Part shown: one piece after another, positions 1 through 7,173 of the stretch
How positions within the stretch are numbered: the stretch's first letter is position 1
Layout: each line of letters begins with the position of its first letter
From: Treponema sp.
Lineage (GTDB): Bacteria; Spirochaetota; Spirochaetia; Treponematales; Breznakiellaceae
Assembly: GCA_031266255.1 (NCBI GenBank)
Contig: JAISBK010000115.1
Span: forward strand, 1-32,252
DNA: 32,252 nt
Reading direction: 5' to 3'
Translations under genes and position numbers: made by a program
The notes under the pieces: model-generated
The model's database searches: none
The model's input: the letters and a program-made list of their open reading frames with translations, nothing else
Told to the model about the DNA's origin: nothing

Positions 1-1
1 T

Positions 2-328
2 ACCGTATCAGGGGGCAGGGTACCGTTAAGACTTACTGATGAGGAATTAACGGAAGCCATAAAAGCGGCAATGGGATGGTGTATAGGGCATAACCTATTA
101 AAAGAATTTTTTGAGAGGAATGGGTCGGAGGTAATGAACATGTTATTTGCAGAATTTAACCTGGAAGCTGAACTTGCGGCTGAACGGGAAGCGGGCCAGG
201 AAATAGGCTGGGAAAAACGGAACATAGCGATAGCCAGAAACGCCCTGGCCGAAGGGCTCTCCCCTGAGTTGGTGCAGAAGATCACCGGCCTTGATCTTGA
301 GACGCTTATGCAGCTTTCCTCACCATAA
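2..328 (+). CDS. C-terminal part of Rpn/PD-(D/E)XK-type transposase-like protein (5' end outside window)
   Basis: The reading frame is open from the first bases of the window, so the start lies upstream; 108 residues are visible. The tail has the pattern I associate with the C-terminus of Rpn/YhgA-like (PD-(D/E)XK nuclease family transposase) proteins, which are abundant in treponemes: an acidic Glu/Ala/Gly-rich helix (EREAGQEIGWEKR) followed by ARNALAEGLSPELVQKITGL, a short helix pair. The nuclease core is not in the window, so activity cannot be judged. Such proteins are often present in many copies per genome and may promote recombination. The family call is an inference from the tail alone. 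An internal ATG at 71 is not needed as a start. Confidence 0.55.
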   Translation, partial: TVSGGRVPLRLTDEELTEAIKAAMGWCIGHNLLKEFFERNGSEVMNMLFAEFNLEAELAAEREAGQEIGWEKRNIAIARNALAEGLSPELVQKITGLDLETLMQLSSP

Positions 329-330
329 GC

Positions 331-350
331 AAAAAGCCCCTTTTTCTTTT
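331..350 (+). terminator. Weak candidate terminator after the Rpn-like gene
   Basis: AAAAAG-CCC-CTTTTT lies just after the stop codon and runs into further T-rich sequence. The stem is six pairs with one G-C pair, so it would be a weak terminator at best. Confidence 0.25.
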
Positions 351-376
351 ATCCTAAAATTAATTATTACTATAAC

Positions 377-1345
377 ATGGCTGTATCTTTTTTACTAGCT
401 CCTATGGCCGAATTAAGTCATAGAGCGCTTCGGGAATTAATCGAAACCTTCGGCGCTTGTGATGAATATTTCACCGAAATGATAAGCGCCAAAGCCCTTA
501 TCAACCGCGGCCCCTTTGAAGCCTGGTATACCGATCCAGGGCCTTGTCCTCAGCGTCTGGTATATCAGGTGGTAGGATCTGATCCTGAACAAATCGCCGC
601 AGCAGTCAGCCTGCTGGATACCCAAGCATGTGCGGGGATTGACCTTAATATGGGCTGTGCTGCCCCCGCCATAGTTAGAACCGGTGCAGGGATCCGCTGG
701 ATGAGCTCCCCAGACCGCGCCGGGGCATTGATTAATCGGGTACGGAAACAGACCAAACAGCGTTTAAGCGTTAAATTGCGGATCGGCATGGAAGATGATT
801 TTGAATACCTGGTGGCTTTCTGTAAGAGGCTTGAAGCCGAAGGGGTGGAGCGTATCACCCTCCACCCCCGAACAGCCCGGGAAAAGTTCAAACGTCGTCC
901 CCGCTGGGAATACGTGAGCCGCCTTCGCTCGGCCTTACATATCCCGGTGGCGGGAAACGGGGATATCGCTGATGCCCAAGAACTGGTTCACCGGGCGACA
1001 GAAGGCTGTGATGCGGTCATGGTAGGCCGCCTGGCAATCCGAGCTCCCTGGGTTTTTGCCCTGGCCCGGCATCTGGAAAACCCTGAAGAAGGGCCTCCGC
1101 TTCCAGAACGCATCGATCTGGAAGAACTTGGTCTCCGGTTTCTAGAACTCTTGGCCCAATATCAGCCCCGGGAATTCCATCAAAGCAGGGCCTATCGGTT
1201 TTTTACCTATTTCTGCGATAATTTCACCTGGGCTACCTACCTTAAAACCCGCCTGGCCCGGGAAACCGGACTTTCAGCCATGGCCCGCGTCTTGTCTGCT
1301 TATTGCCAGGAACATCCTGAAGAACGAACCGTGGATCTTAGCTAA
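377..1345 (+). CDS. dus: tRNA-dihydrouridine synthase family protein (divergent)
   Basis: The 322-residue product fits the flavin TIM-barrel dihydrouridine synthases, which reduce uridine to dihydrouridine in tRNA. Visible hallmarks are an N-terminal APMAELSH (APMAG type), a central NMGC with the catalytic Cys at residue 94, HPRTAREKF (usually HGRT...), GNGDI and DAVMVGR near the phosphate-binding end, and a helical C-terminal domain. It is divergent: the usual Pro and nearby Lys after the catalytic Cys are replaced (GCAAPAIV), and HPRT replaces HGRT. Which tRNA position it modifies cannot be told. ATG 377 has no clear Shine-Dalgarno sequence, but it sits a normal distance before the conserved APMA strand and no other start fits. 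The gene converges on adk and overlaps it by 8 bases. Confidence 0.85.
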   Translation: MAVSFLLAPMAELSHRALRELIETFGACDEYFTEMISAKALINRGPFEAWYTDPGPCPQRLVYQVVGSDPEQIAAAVSLLDTQACAGIDLNMGCAAPAIVRTGAGIRWMSSPDRAGALINRVRKQTKQRLSVKLRIGMEDDFEYLVAFCKRLEAEGVERITLHPRTAREKFKRRPRWEYVSRLRSALHIPVAGNGDIADAQELVHRATEGCDAVMVGRLAIRAPWVFALARHLENPEEGPPLPERIDLEELGLRFLELLAQYQPREFHQSRAYRFFTYFCDNFTWATYLKTRLARETGLSAMARVLSAYCQEHPEERTVDLS

Positions 1346-1970
1346 TCCCCAGGGCGTTCTTGAAATTGACCACTACCGTGTCAACCAAACCCTGGGCGTC
1401 AATATCTACTAAAAGCCCCTGGTTCCGGTAATACTCAATGAGCGGCAGGGTTTGTTCCCGGTAAACCTCAAGCCGTTTTCGGATGGCTCCTTCCTTATCA
1501 TCTTCCCGGATAAACAGTTCACCGCCACAAGTATCACAGATCTGCTCCTGTTTCGGTTTATGGAAGGTGATATGAAAGTTCATCCCGCATTTCCGGCAAA
1601 CCCGACGGCCTGAAAGCCGTTCCAGCACTGCAGCATCAGGAATATCGAAGTTCACCACCTTATCCACGGCAGAAAAATCTGCCAAGGCTTCAGCCTGGAA
1701 AATAGTCCGGGGAAAACCATCCAGAATATACCCCGCTTGCGTATCCTGCTGGGCAAGCCGTTCCTTGACGAGCAGGATGGTGGTTTCATCATCCACCAGT
1801 TTCCCCTCCTCAATAATAGCCTTGACCTTGCAACCCAGGGGACTTAAGGTAGCTATGGCTGAACGAAAAATGGCTCCTGTACTGATGTGGGGCACATTAC
1901 AGATTTCCACCCCTCGGGCAGCTAAGGTACCTTTACCTGCTCCAGGGGGACCCAGGAAGATTAGTTTCAT
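1338..1970 (-). CDS. adk: Adenylate kinase
   Basis: The 210-residue product is an adenylate kinase (ATP + AMP to 2 ADP, cytoplasmic). The P-loop GPPGAGKGT lies at residues 7-15, the AMP-binding HISTG at 28-32 and DGFPRT at 84-89. The LID is the long zinc type with four cysteines (125, 128, 145, 148). Length fits the family. The frame is open further upstream, but the start is set at the ATG in 1968-1970 because AAGGAG lies six bases before it and MKLIFLGPPG is the normal N-terminus. The AMP-site region reads STGAIFR instead of the common STGDMLR, a small departure. Its 3' end overlaps the dus 3' end. Confidence 0.95.
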   Translation of the reverse strand: MKLIFLGPPGAGKGTLAARGVEICNVPHISTGAIFRSAIATLSPLGCKVKAIIEEGKLVDDETTILLVKERLAQQDTQAGYILDGFPRTIFQAEALADFSAVDKVVNFDIPDAAVLERLSGRRVCRKCGMNFHITFHKPKQEQICDTCGGELFIREDDKEGAIRKRLEVYREQTLPLIEYYRNQGLLVDIDAQGLVDTVVVNFKNALGIS

Positions 1971-2007
1971 AGTATACTCCTTACGTATTACTGCTTGACT
2001 TAAGGTA

Positions 2008-2013
2008 AGTATA
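2008..2013 (-). promoter_or_regulatory. Candidate -10 element for adk
   Basis: On the minus strand TATACT lies 38 bases upstream of the adk start codon. No good -35 match at normal spacing is visible, so this is a weak call. Confidence 0.25.
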
Positions 2014-2062
2014 AGACGTACCGAGGTATACAATAAAGTCCAGAAAATACCGATTGTTCCTC

Positions 2063-2091
2063 TTGATGAAGGATCCGTGATATCCTACAAT
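2063..2091 (+). promoter_or_regulatory. Sigma70-type promoter of the trans-sulfuration block
   Basis: TTGATG (2063-2068), a 17-base spacer, then TACAAT (2086-2091). Both boxes match the housekeeping consensus well at ideal spacing, and the start codon at 2124 follows after a short leader. Confidence 0.6.
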
Positions 2092-2103
2092 TTAGGTAGG
2101 ATA
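2081..2103 (+). promoter_or_regulatory. Inverted repeat overlapping the -10 box: candidate Rrf2 operator
   Basis: TATCCTAC (2081-2088) and GTAGGATA (2096-2103) are a perfect 8-base inverted repeat around a 7-base spacer. It covers the -10 box and the expected transcription start, the usual place for a repressor site. The two Rrf2 regulators encoded at 4691-5553 are the obvious candidate binders; that link is inference. Confidence 0.5.
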
Positions 2104-2123
2104 AATACTACGGGAGCTACCCT

Positions 2124-3257
2124 ATGAACCGAGGAACCTTACTCATACACAATGGTCACGAAACAGAGCCTTTAAGCGGAGCCCTGGGAGTGCCCATCAT
2201 ACAGACTTCTACCTTTAATCAGGGAGATCTGTCCGGTCATCAAGAATACGATTATGCCCGGTCAGGTAACCCTACCCGAAAAGCTCTGGAGGAGATCATC
2301 GCAAGCCTGGAAAACGGGGCCAAGGGCTATGCCTTTGGAAGCGGGATTGCAGCTATTTCATCGGTCTTGGGGATTTTTTCTACCGGAGACCACCTCATCG
2401 CGGCAGAGGATATCTACGGTGGAAGTTGGCGGATCCTGCATACTTTTTATAAGCGCTGGGGCTTGGAGACGAGCCTTGTGGATGCCACGGATCCGGATCA
2501 GATCCGGCGGGCCATCAAGCCCAATACCAAAGGGCTTTTTCTTGAAACCCCCTCAAATCCCCTGCTCAAGATTACCAATCTCCCGGTGTGCCTGGGGATT
2601 GCCCAGGAAGCAGGGCTTATTTCCATTGTGGATAACACCTTTATGACCCCTTACCTCCAGCGGCCCCTGGAACTGGGAGCAGATATAGTGGTTCATTCAG
2701 CCACGAAGTTTCTGGGGGGACACAGCGACGTCATATCCGGTTTAGCGGTAACCAAAACCGAAGCGCTGGGGAAGCAGGTATACGCCGTGCAAAACGGTTT
2801 TGGCGCGGTACCCGGGCCCTGGGATATCTGGCTGGTGATCCGGGGCATCAAAACCCTCAAGGTACGCATGGATGCCCAGCAAGCCACTGCTCGGCAATTA
2901 GCGGTATGGCTCAAAGCCCACGAGAAGGTGAGTGGGGTGTTTTATCCAGGATTGGACGGACATCCAGGCAGGGAAATCAACCAAGCCCAAGCAGCAGGAC
3001 CTGGAGCCGTGTTCTCTTTCAAGACTAAAACCACAGAACAGGCTCTTCGCTTCTTGGCTCAGGTGAAACTGGCAGCCACTGCGGTGAGTCTAGGCGGAGT
3101 GGAGACTATAGCTTCCTACCCGGTAAAGATGAGCCATGCCTCCATACCTCCCGCGGAACGGGAGCACTTGGGCATTACAGACACCTTGATCCGGATTTCC
3201 GTGGGATTGGAAGATCCAGCGGATCTTATCGCTGATTTTGCACAGGCTTTATCATGA
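2124..3257 (+). CDS. PLP-dependent trans-sulfuration enzyme (cystathionine gamma-lyase/synthase or beta-lyase type)
   Basis: The 377-residue product belongs to the Cys/Met metabolism PLP enzyme family (fold type I). It shows the early YARSGNPT, the phosphate-binding GSGIAAI, SNPLLK, DNTFMTP with the cofactor-ring Asp, the PLP Schiff-base lysine at residue 195 in SATKFLGGHSD, and the C-terminal SLGGVETI...HASIP and LIRISVGLED. Length is typical. These motifs are shared by cystathionine gamma-synthase, gamma-lyase, beta-lyase and O-acetylhomoserine sulfhydrylase, so the reaction cannot be fixed from sequence alone. The gene has its own promoter with an overlapping inverted repeat and is followed after 213 bases by a paralogue and two Rrf2 regulators. 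Confidence 0.9.
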   Translation: MNRGTLLIHNGHETEPLSGALGVPIIQTSTFNQGDLSGHQEYDYARSGNPTRKALEEIIASLENGAKGYAFGSGIAAISSVLGIFSTGDHLIAAEDIYGGSWRILHTFYKRWGLETSLVDATDPDQIRRAIKPNTKGLFLETPSNPLLKITNLPVCLGIAQEAGLISIVDNTFMTPYLQRPLELGADIVVHSATKFLGGHSDVISGLAVTKTEALGKQVYAVQNGFGAVPGPWDIWLVIRGIKTLKVRMDAQQATARQLAVWLKAHEKVSGVFYPGLDGHPGREINQAQAAGPGAVFSFKTKTTEQALRFLAQVKLAATAVSLGGVETIASYPVKMSHASIPPAEREHLGITDTLIRISVGLEDPADLIADFAQALS

Positions 3258-3312
3258 AATGAGGGCCTTTAACCGTAAAACGTTTAGTTTTGCATTGTCT
3301 TTGTATTGGAAG

Positions 3313-3328
3313 TACCGTGATAACGGTA
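3313..3328 (+). repeat. Palindrome in the leader of the second trans-sulfuration gene
   Basis: TACCGT and ACGGTA form a perfect 6-base inverted repeat around GATA. It lies in a 213-base AT-rich gap that must hold any separate promoter for the next gene, and may be a protein-binding site. No function is established. Confidence 0.3.
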
Positions 3329-3403
3329 GCTAGAATAGGTATTATGTATTATTGTTATAGAATATATCGAACATATTTTGAAAAATATACAAAACCACGG
3401 TGT

Positions 3404-3422
3404 TCCTACAAGTATGGGCAGG
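3404..3422 (+). promoter_or_regulatory. Degenerate second copy of the 2081-2103 inverted repeat
   Basis: TCCTACAA (3404-3411) is identical to the left part of the upstream operator (2083-2090), and GGCAGG (3417-3422) resembles its right arm GGTAGG, with a spacer one base longer. A weaker site for the same regulator is possible, but it could be chance. Confidence 0.3.
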
Positions 3423-3470
3423 TTTTAGTCTGCAAGGAATCCACTACATTTATCAGGACAGGAGATATGC

Positions 3471-4694
3471 ATGGAAGAAACCCACGGTATCCACACACCC
3501 CATGAGGGTGCGCAAAAAAAACATTCAGGCAGCGACCGTTCATTGGACACCATCGCGGTACGGGGGGCCAACCTTTTTGAACCTCATACCGGAGCGGTCA
3601 GCACACCCATCTATCAGAGTTCAACTTTCAGGCATCCAGGACTCTTTGAATCCACGGGCTTTGATTATTCCCGGAGGATCAATCCCACCAGAACCGAGCT
3701 TGAACGTACCCTGGCCTTACTTGAACGAGGACGCTTTTGCCTTGCCTTTTCAAGCGGTATGGGGGCAATTTCTGGGATCATCAAGCTCTACCGGCCTGGG
3801 GATCACCTGATCGTTTCTGAGGATCTCTACGGCGGTACCTACCGGCTTTTCACCGAGTATTATGCCCGCTATGGTTTTTCCTTTTCTTGGGTGGATACTA
3901 GCGATTTTACTCGTGTGGAAGAAGCGCTTCGGCCTGAAACAAAGGCCATTTTCATTGAGACTCCCTCGAATCCCATGATGAAAGTTACGGACATCCGGCG
4001 TTGTGCAGCATTAATGCATCGCCAAGGGGGACATCTTATCGTTGATAATACCTTTCTTTCTCCTTATTTCCAGAATCCCCTGAACCTCGGTGCGGATATG
4101 GTTATCCATAGTGGTACCAAATACTTAAGCGGCCATAACGATACCCTGTCAGGGTTCATTGTGCTTTCCGATATTCCCCTAGAACAATCCCTCCGGGAGA
4201 TTCAGAAAAGCGAAGGAGCCAGCCTTTCGCCCTTTGACGCATGGCTGACCCTGCGGGGTATCAAAACCTTGGCCCTCAGAATGAAAACCTGTGAGCAGAA
4301 CGCCTTTCGCATTGCCCGGTGGTTGCGGGAGCACCCCCGGGTGGATCAGGTTTTCTTCACCGGCTTTGAGGATCATCCCCAGTATGCCTTGTCCTGTTCC
4401 CAGGCCCGGGGTTTTGGAGGGATGATTTCCTTTTATGTGAAAGATCCCGCGGATGTGCCTATCTTGCTTAAACGGGTTTCTCTGATCCTCTTTGCAGAAA
4501 GTCTAGGCGGAGTTGAATCTCTCATCACCTATCCCTTGGTACAGACCCACAGTGCTATCCCTGAAGCCATGCGTAAGGCCGCGGGAGTCAACGACCGGCT
4601 TCTGCGCTTATCCATCGGTATTGAAGATGCAGATGAGCTTATCGCCGATCTGGAGACTGCCTTTACCTACTGCGGCAAAGAAGGATATGTATGA
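3471..4694 (+). CDS. Second PLP-dependent trans-sulfuration enzyme with N-terminal extension
   Basis: The 407-residue product is a paralogue of the enzyme at 2124-3257 in the same PLP family. It has YSRRINPT, SSGMGAI, SNPMMK, DNTFLSP, the Schiff-base lysine at residue 217 in SGTKYLSGHND, and SLGGVESL near the end. About 23 hydrophilic residues precede the start of the family homology (SLDTIAVRG), a modest extension. ATG 3471 is preceded by AGGAG six bases upstream. Two such enzymes side by side suit a gamma-synthase/beta-lyase pair (cysteine to homocysteine) or a lyase plus a sulfhydrylase; which is which is not decidable here. The stop overlaps the start of the next gene (ATGA), so it is translationally coupled to the regulators. 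Confidence 0.9.
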   Translation: MEETHGIHTPHEGAQKKHSGSDRSLDTIAVRGANLFEPHTGAVSTPIYQSSTFRHPGLFESTGFDYSRRINPTRTELERTLALLERGRFCLAFSSGMGAISGIIKLYRPGDHLIVSEDLYGGTYRLFTEYYARYGFSFSWVDTSDFTRVEEALRPETKAIFIETPSNPMMKVTDIRRCAALMHRQGGHLIVDNTFLSPYFQNPLNLGADMVIHSGTKYLSGHNDTLSGFIVLSDIPLEQSLREIQKSEGASLSPFDAWLTLRGIKTLALRMKTCEQNAFRIARWLREHPRVDQVFFTGFEDHPQYALSCSQARGFGGMISFYVKDPADVPILLKRVSLILFAESLGGVESLITYPLVQTHSAIPEAMRKAAGVNDRLLRLSIGIEDADELIADLETAFTYCGKEGYV

Positions 4695-5122
4695 GAATTT
4701 CTACTAAAGGCCGGTATTCCTTGGAAGCGCTGTTGTATATGGTCCTGCTTCCCCAAGGAGAATATGCCTGTACCAGAACCATTGCGGAAAACACCGGTCT
4801 TTCCGATGGTTACTTGGAACAGCTCTTCATCCCCCTGCGAAAAGCGGGTATTGTCCGGGGTATCCGGGGCCCCCAAGGGGGTTACATTACCGGCAAACCA
4901 ATAAACCAGATCACTGTAGGAGATGTACTCCGAGCCGTGGAAGGTTCCCTGGAACTCGTCGATTGTGTAAGCTCCAAGACCTGTCCTAGCCAGAAAGATT
5001 GTATTTCCCGGCATACATGGAGTGAACTCTACCAGGAAATAACCAACTGTATAAACACCATTACTTTGCATGACCTGGTTGAGGCCTACCATGCTCTGGA
5101 CATCGTGGAGTACGCAATATGA
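4691..5122 (+). CDS. Rrf2-family regulator with IscR-like cysteine triad
   Basis: The 143-residue winged-helix protein begins MRISTKGRYSLEAL, the standard Rrf2 start, and has the recognition region GLSDGYLEQL and the wing GPQGGY. Cysteines at residues 92, 98 and 104 carry the same spacing, and the same numbering as I recall it, as the [2Fe-2S] ligands of E. coli IscR. The fourth IscR ligand (His107) is Arg here, with a His one residue later at 108. An Fe-S-sensing or sulfur-sensing regulator is likely. It overlaps the upstream enzyme gene and the next Rrf2 gene by four bases each, so all three are made together, and it probably controls the trans-sulfuration genes. Confidence 0.9.
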   Translation: MRISTKGRYSLEALLYMVLLPQGEYACTRTIAENTGLSDGYLEQLFIPLRKAGIVRGIRGPQGGYITGKPINQITVGDVLRAVEGSLELVDCVSSKTCPSQKDCISRHTWSELYQEITNCINTITLHDLVEAYHALDIVEYAI

Positions 5123-5553
5123 AAATTTCAACCCGAGGCCGTTACGGTATACGGCTTCTTATCGATCTGGCAGAACATACCAATGAATCCCATGTGTCCT
5201 TGGCGAGTGTAGCGGAACGCCAACGTATTTCCATCCGTTATTTAGAGCAGGTCGCGGTGATCCTGCGCCGGGGTGGGTTTATTCGGTCAGTTAAAGGAGC
5301 CTCTGGCGGGTATACCTTAGCCCGGCTTCCCCAGGACATTTTCATCGGTGAAGTTCTGCGGGAACTTGAAGGGGATATGCTGGTAGTGGATCCCCCGCTT
5401 CCCAAAGTAAAAGAAACCAAAATCCAACGGTGCATCAGACTTACGGTCTTTGAGCGGCTCAACGAACGGATTGCTACAGTAATCGACCGGAAGACCCTCG
5501 CATCAGTAGTGGGCACCATTGATCCGGACGAATCCTATATGTATTTCATCTGA
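5119..5553 (+). CDS. Second Rrf2-family regulator, without Fe-S cysteines
   Basis: The 144-residue product is another Rrf2 winged-helix protein (MKISTRGRYGIRLL, ISIRYLEQV, GASGGYTL). Where the first regulator has three cysteines, this one has a basic stretch and a single Cys at 105, so it should not hold a [2Fe-2S] cluster of the IscR kind. In that it is more like CymR, the cysteine-metabolism Rrf2 repressor of Firmicutes, and the neighbouring enzymes fit such a role, but it could equally partner or antagonise the first protein. It is coupled to the first regulator by an ATGA overlap. Its exact ligand is unknown. Confidence 0.85.
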   Translation: MKISTRGRYGIRLLIDLAEHTNESHVSLASVAERQRISIRYLEQVAVILRRGGFIRSVKGASGGYTLARLPQDIFIGEVLRELEGDMLVVDPPLPKVKETKIQRCIRLTVFERLNERIATVIDRKTLASVVGTIDPDESYMYFI

Positions 5554-5654
5554 CACCTGCGGTGGGCAACGTGGGGGGCCTTGGACGTTGGGAATGGGGG
5601 CGTACGTCCCTTCGGTCCTGTTTCTTGCGCTAAGTTTTTACGACGCAAGATGCC

Positions 5655-5683
5655 TTGAACCCTGCCTAAGAAAAAGATATGGT
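5655..5683 (+). promoter_or_regulatory. Candidate promoter of the CBS-ACT gene
   Basis: TTGAAC (5655-5660), a 17-base spacer and TATGGT (5678-5683) lie 31 bases before the start codon. The -10 match is four of six. The preceding 100 bases are G-rich and hold only a 6-base inverted repeat (GGACGT...ACGTCC). Confidence 0.4.
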
Positions 5684-5714
5684 AGAATTTACCCAATACT
5701 ATGGAGGCTCCTCT

Positions 5715-6362
5715 ATGATAATTAGTCGTGTTATGAGCAAAAATCCGGTTTTTGTGCACCCCGATATTTCGGTACACGATGCCCGCTCCCTCATGGATAA
5801 GGAAAAAATAGGCCGGCTGCCTGTGCTGGATAAGAATCAGCGGTTGGTGGGCATCGTAACCCGGAAGGATCTGCTGAGGGCTGGTCCTTCCCTGGCCACG
5901 AGCCTTGATATATATGAAATAAGTTATCTGCTTTCTAAGCTCAAGGTTGAAAAGATTATGGTAAAGCAGGTTATCACCGTAACAGAAAACGAGGTGGTGG
6001 AGGAAGCCGCGCGGATCATGGCGGATAAGGACATAAGCTGCCTTCCGGTGATGCGAGGATCCCTCCTTGTGGGCATTATCACCGGAACCGATCTCCTCCA
6101 GGTGTTTATCCATGCCTTTGGCGGCCGCCACCCAGGAGTGCGGATTACCCTATCCATGAGCGAACGACCAGGTCAGTTGGCAAAATTAGCCGGGACCATC
6201 GCAGAAGGGGGAGGTAACATCGTGTCTTTTGTTTCGTCTGAAGGGGATGACCTCTCACGCCGGAGAGGAACTTGTAAAATCTCCGGCATGAGCCGAGCAG
6301 CGGTTGAAGCCATTGTCAAAACGATTCCTGAAGCGGAATTGGAAGATATCAGGGAAACATGA
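5715..6362 (+). CDS. AcuB-like protein: two CBS domains plus ACT domain
   Basis: The 215-residue product has a tandem CBS pair (about residues 1-60 and 72-135: MSKNPVFVHPDISVHDA, GRLPVLD, LVGIVTRKDLL; then ISCLPVM and LVGIITGTDLL) followed by an ACT-like domain from about 140 (VRITLSMSERPGQLAKLA). This is the architecture of AcuB. CBS pairs usually bind adenine nucleotides and ACT domains bind amino acids, so this is a cytoplasmic small-molecule sensor with an unknown target. The start is placed at ATG 5715, seven bases after GGAGG at 5703-5707, rather than at the upstream ATG 5679, which would sit inside the promoter. It seems to be a single-gene unit between the sulfur block and the flagellar operon. 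Confidence 0.85.
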   Translation: MIISRVMSKNPVFVHPDISVHDARSLMDKEKIGRLPVLDKNQRLVGIVTRKDLLRAGPSLATSLDIYEISYLLSKLKVEKIMVKQVITVTENEVVEEAARIMADKDISCLPVMRGSLLVGIITGTDLLQVFIHAFGGRHPGVRITLSMSERPGQLAKLAGTIAEGGGNIVSFVSSEGDDLSRRRGTCKISGMSRAAVEAIVKTIPEAELEDIRET

Positions 6363-6392
6363 GCTCCTCTAGGGTGTTGTCTACATACTATC

Positions 6393-6419
6393 TAAAGAAA
6401 TGTTTTTTTTAACCGATTA
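6393..6419 (+). promoter_or_regulatory. Sigma28 (FliA)-like promoter of the motility operon
   Basis: TAAA (6393-6396), exactly 15 bases, then ACCGATTA (6412-6419). The flagellar sigma28 consensus is TAAA-N15-GCCGATAA; six of eight bases match in the -10 element and the spacing is exact. It lies 23 bases before the GTG start of flbB. Confidence 0.5.
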
Positions 6420-6442
6420 GATAATAAGATAAGGAGATTGAG

Positions 6443-7075
6443 GTGGCCCCACTCGGAAAATCACGGGTTCTTGGCAAGATAATTGTACTCGTATTGCTCA
6501 TCATAGTGCTTGTAGGTGGAGGACTTGTGTGGTTCGATTATCTCAATGTTGTAGATGCTAAGACCCTTTTAGCCCCCCTCTACCGTTTCATGGGCCGAGA
6601 AGGCCGGAGTACCAATACGCTTGAGGATGATGCATTGCTTTCTCTGGATGCGGAACGGCTTGCCATACGGCTGGAAGCCTTGGAACTGCGTAGTCTTGAG
6701 TTGGAAAAACAGGAACAGGATCTTCAGAGCCGGCGGGGTGAAATAGAACAAATGGCCCAGGCATTGGAAGAGCGGCAGAAATCCTTGGATGAACGGGAGA
6801 ATTCTTTCAACGCGCTTGTGCAAGCCGCTGAAACGAAAAGTAACAATGTCGAACAGGTTGCCCGGTACTTGACCGGTATGCCTCCCCAGCAAGCAGTGGG
6901 TATCATTGTCGAGATGGAAGATCAGGATACTATTGATGTATTCAGGAAGGCTGAAGAGCTGGCCCAGGCAGAAGGAACCGCCTCTATTGTCTCTTATTGG
7001 ATGTCCCTCCTTCCTGCGGAACGAGCAGCGGAGTTACAACGAAAGATGGTGGGAAGACCTGCTACGCTTAACTAA
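6443..7075 (+). CDS. flbB: Flagellar collar protein FlbB
   Basis: The 210-residue product has an N-terminal membrane segment (about 10-33), a long charged coiled coil (about 68-130) and a C-terminal helical region with the MgtE N-terminal-like pattern (YLTGMPPQQAVGIIVEM...ISYW-type repeats ending LLPAERAAEL). This matches FlbB, a spirochete periplasmic-flagellum protein that in Borrelia forms the base of the motor collar and helps orient the flagellum. The start is GTG 6443, with AAGGAG six bases upstream. It is the first gene of the operon, next to fliK and flgD, the same neighbours as in Borrelia. The call rests on architecture and position. Confidence 0.75.
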   Translation: MAPLGKSRVLGKIIVLVLLIIVLVGGGLVWFDYLNVVDAKTLLAPLYRFMGREGRSTNTLEDDALLSLDAERLAIRLEALELRSLELEKQEQDLQSRRGEIEQMAQALEERQKSLDERENSFNALVQAAETKSNNVEQVARYLTGMPPQQAVGIIVEMEDQDTIDVFRKAEELAQAEGTASIVSYWMSLLPAERAAELQRKMVGRPATLN

Positions 7076-7173
7076 TAGTACCAGGCCTTTGGCGGGACAT
7101 TACATGATGTGGCAGCAATACAAAAATAGTCGAAGTTTGATAAGCTTCAGGCATATATTAAGGAGGCGGGGTG

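Noticed and set aside
437..891. Minus-strand ORFs of 62 and 108 codons within dus
   Set aside because: They are reverse-strand shadows of a well-supported gene and show no family features or ribosome site.
5535..6131. Minus-strand 198-codon ORF across the CBS-ACT gene
   Set aside because: The plus strand encodes clear CBS motifs; the opposite product is rich in unlikely residues and has no recognisable domain.
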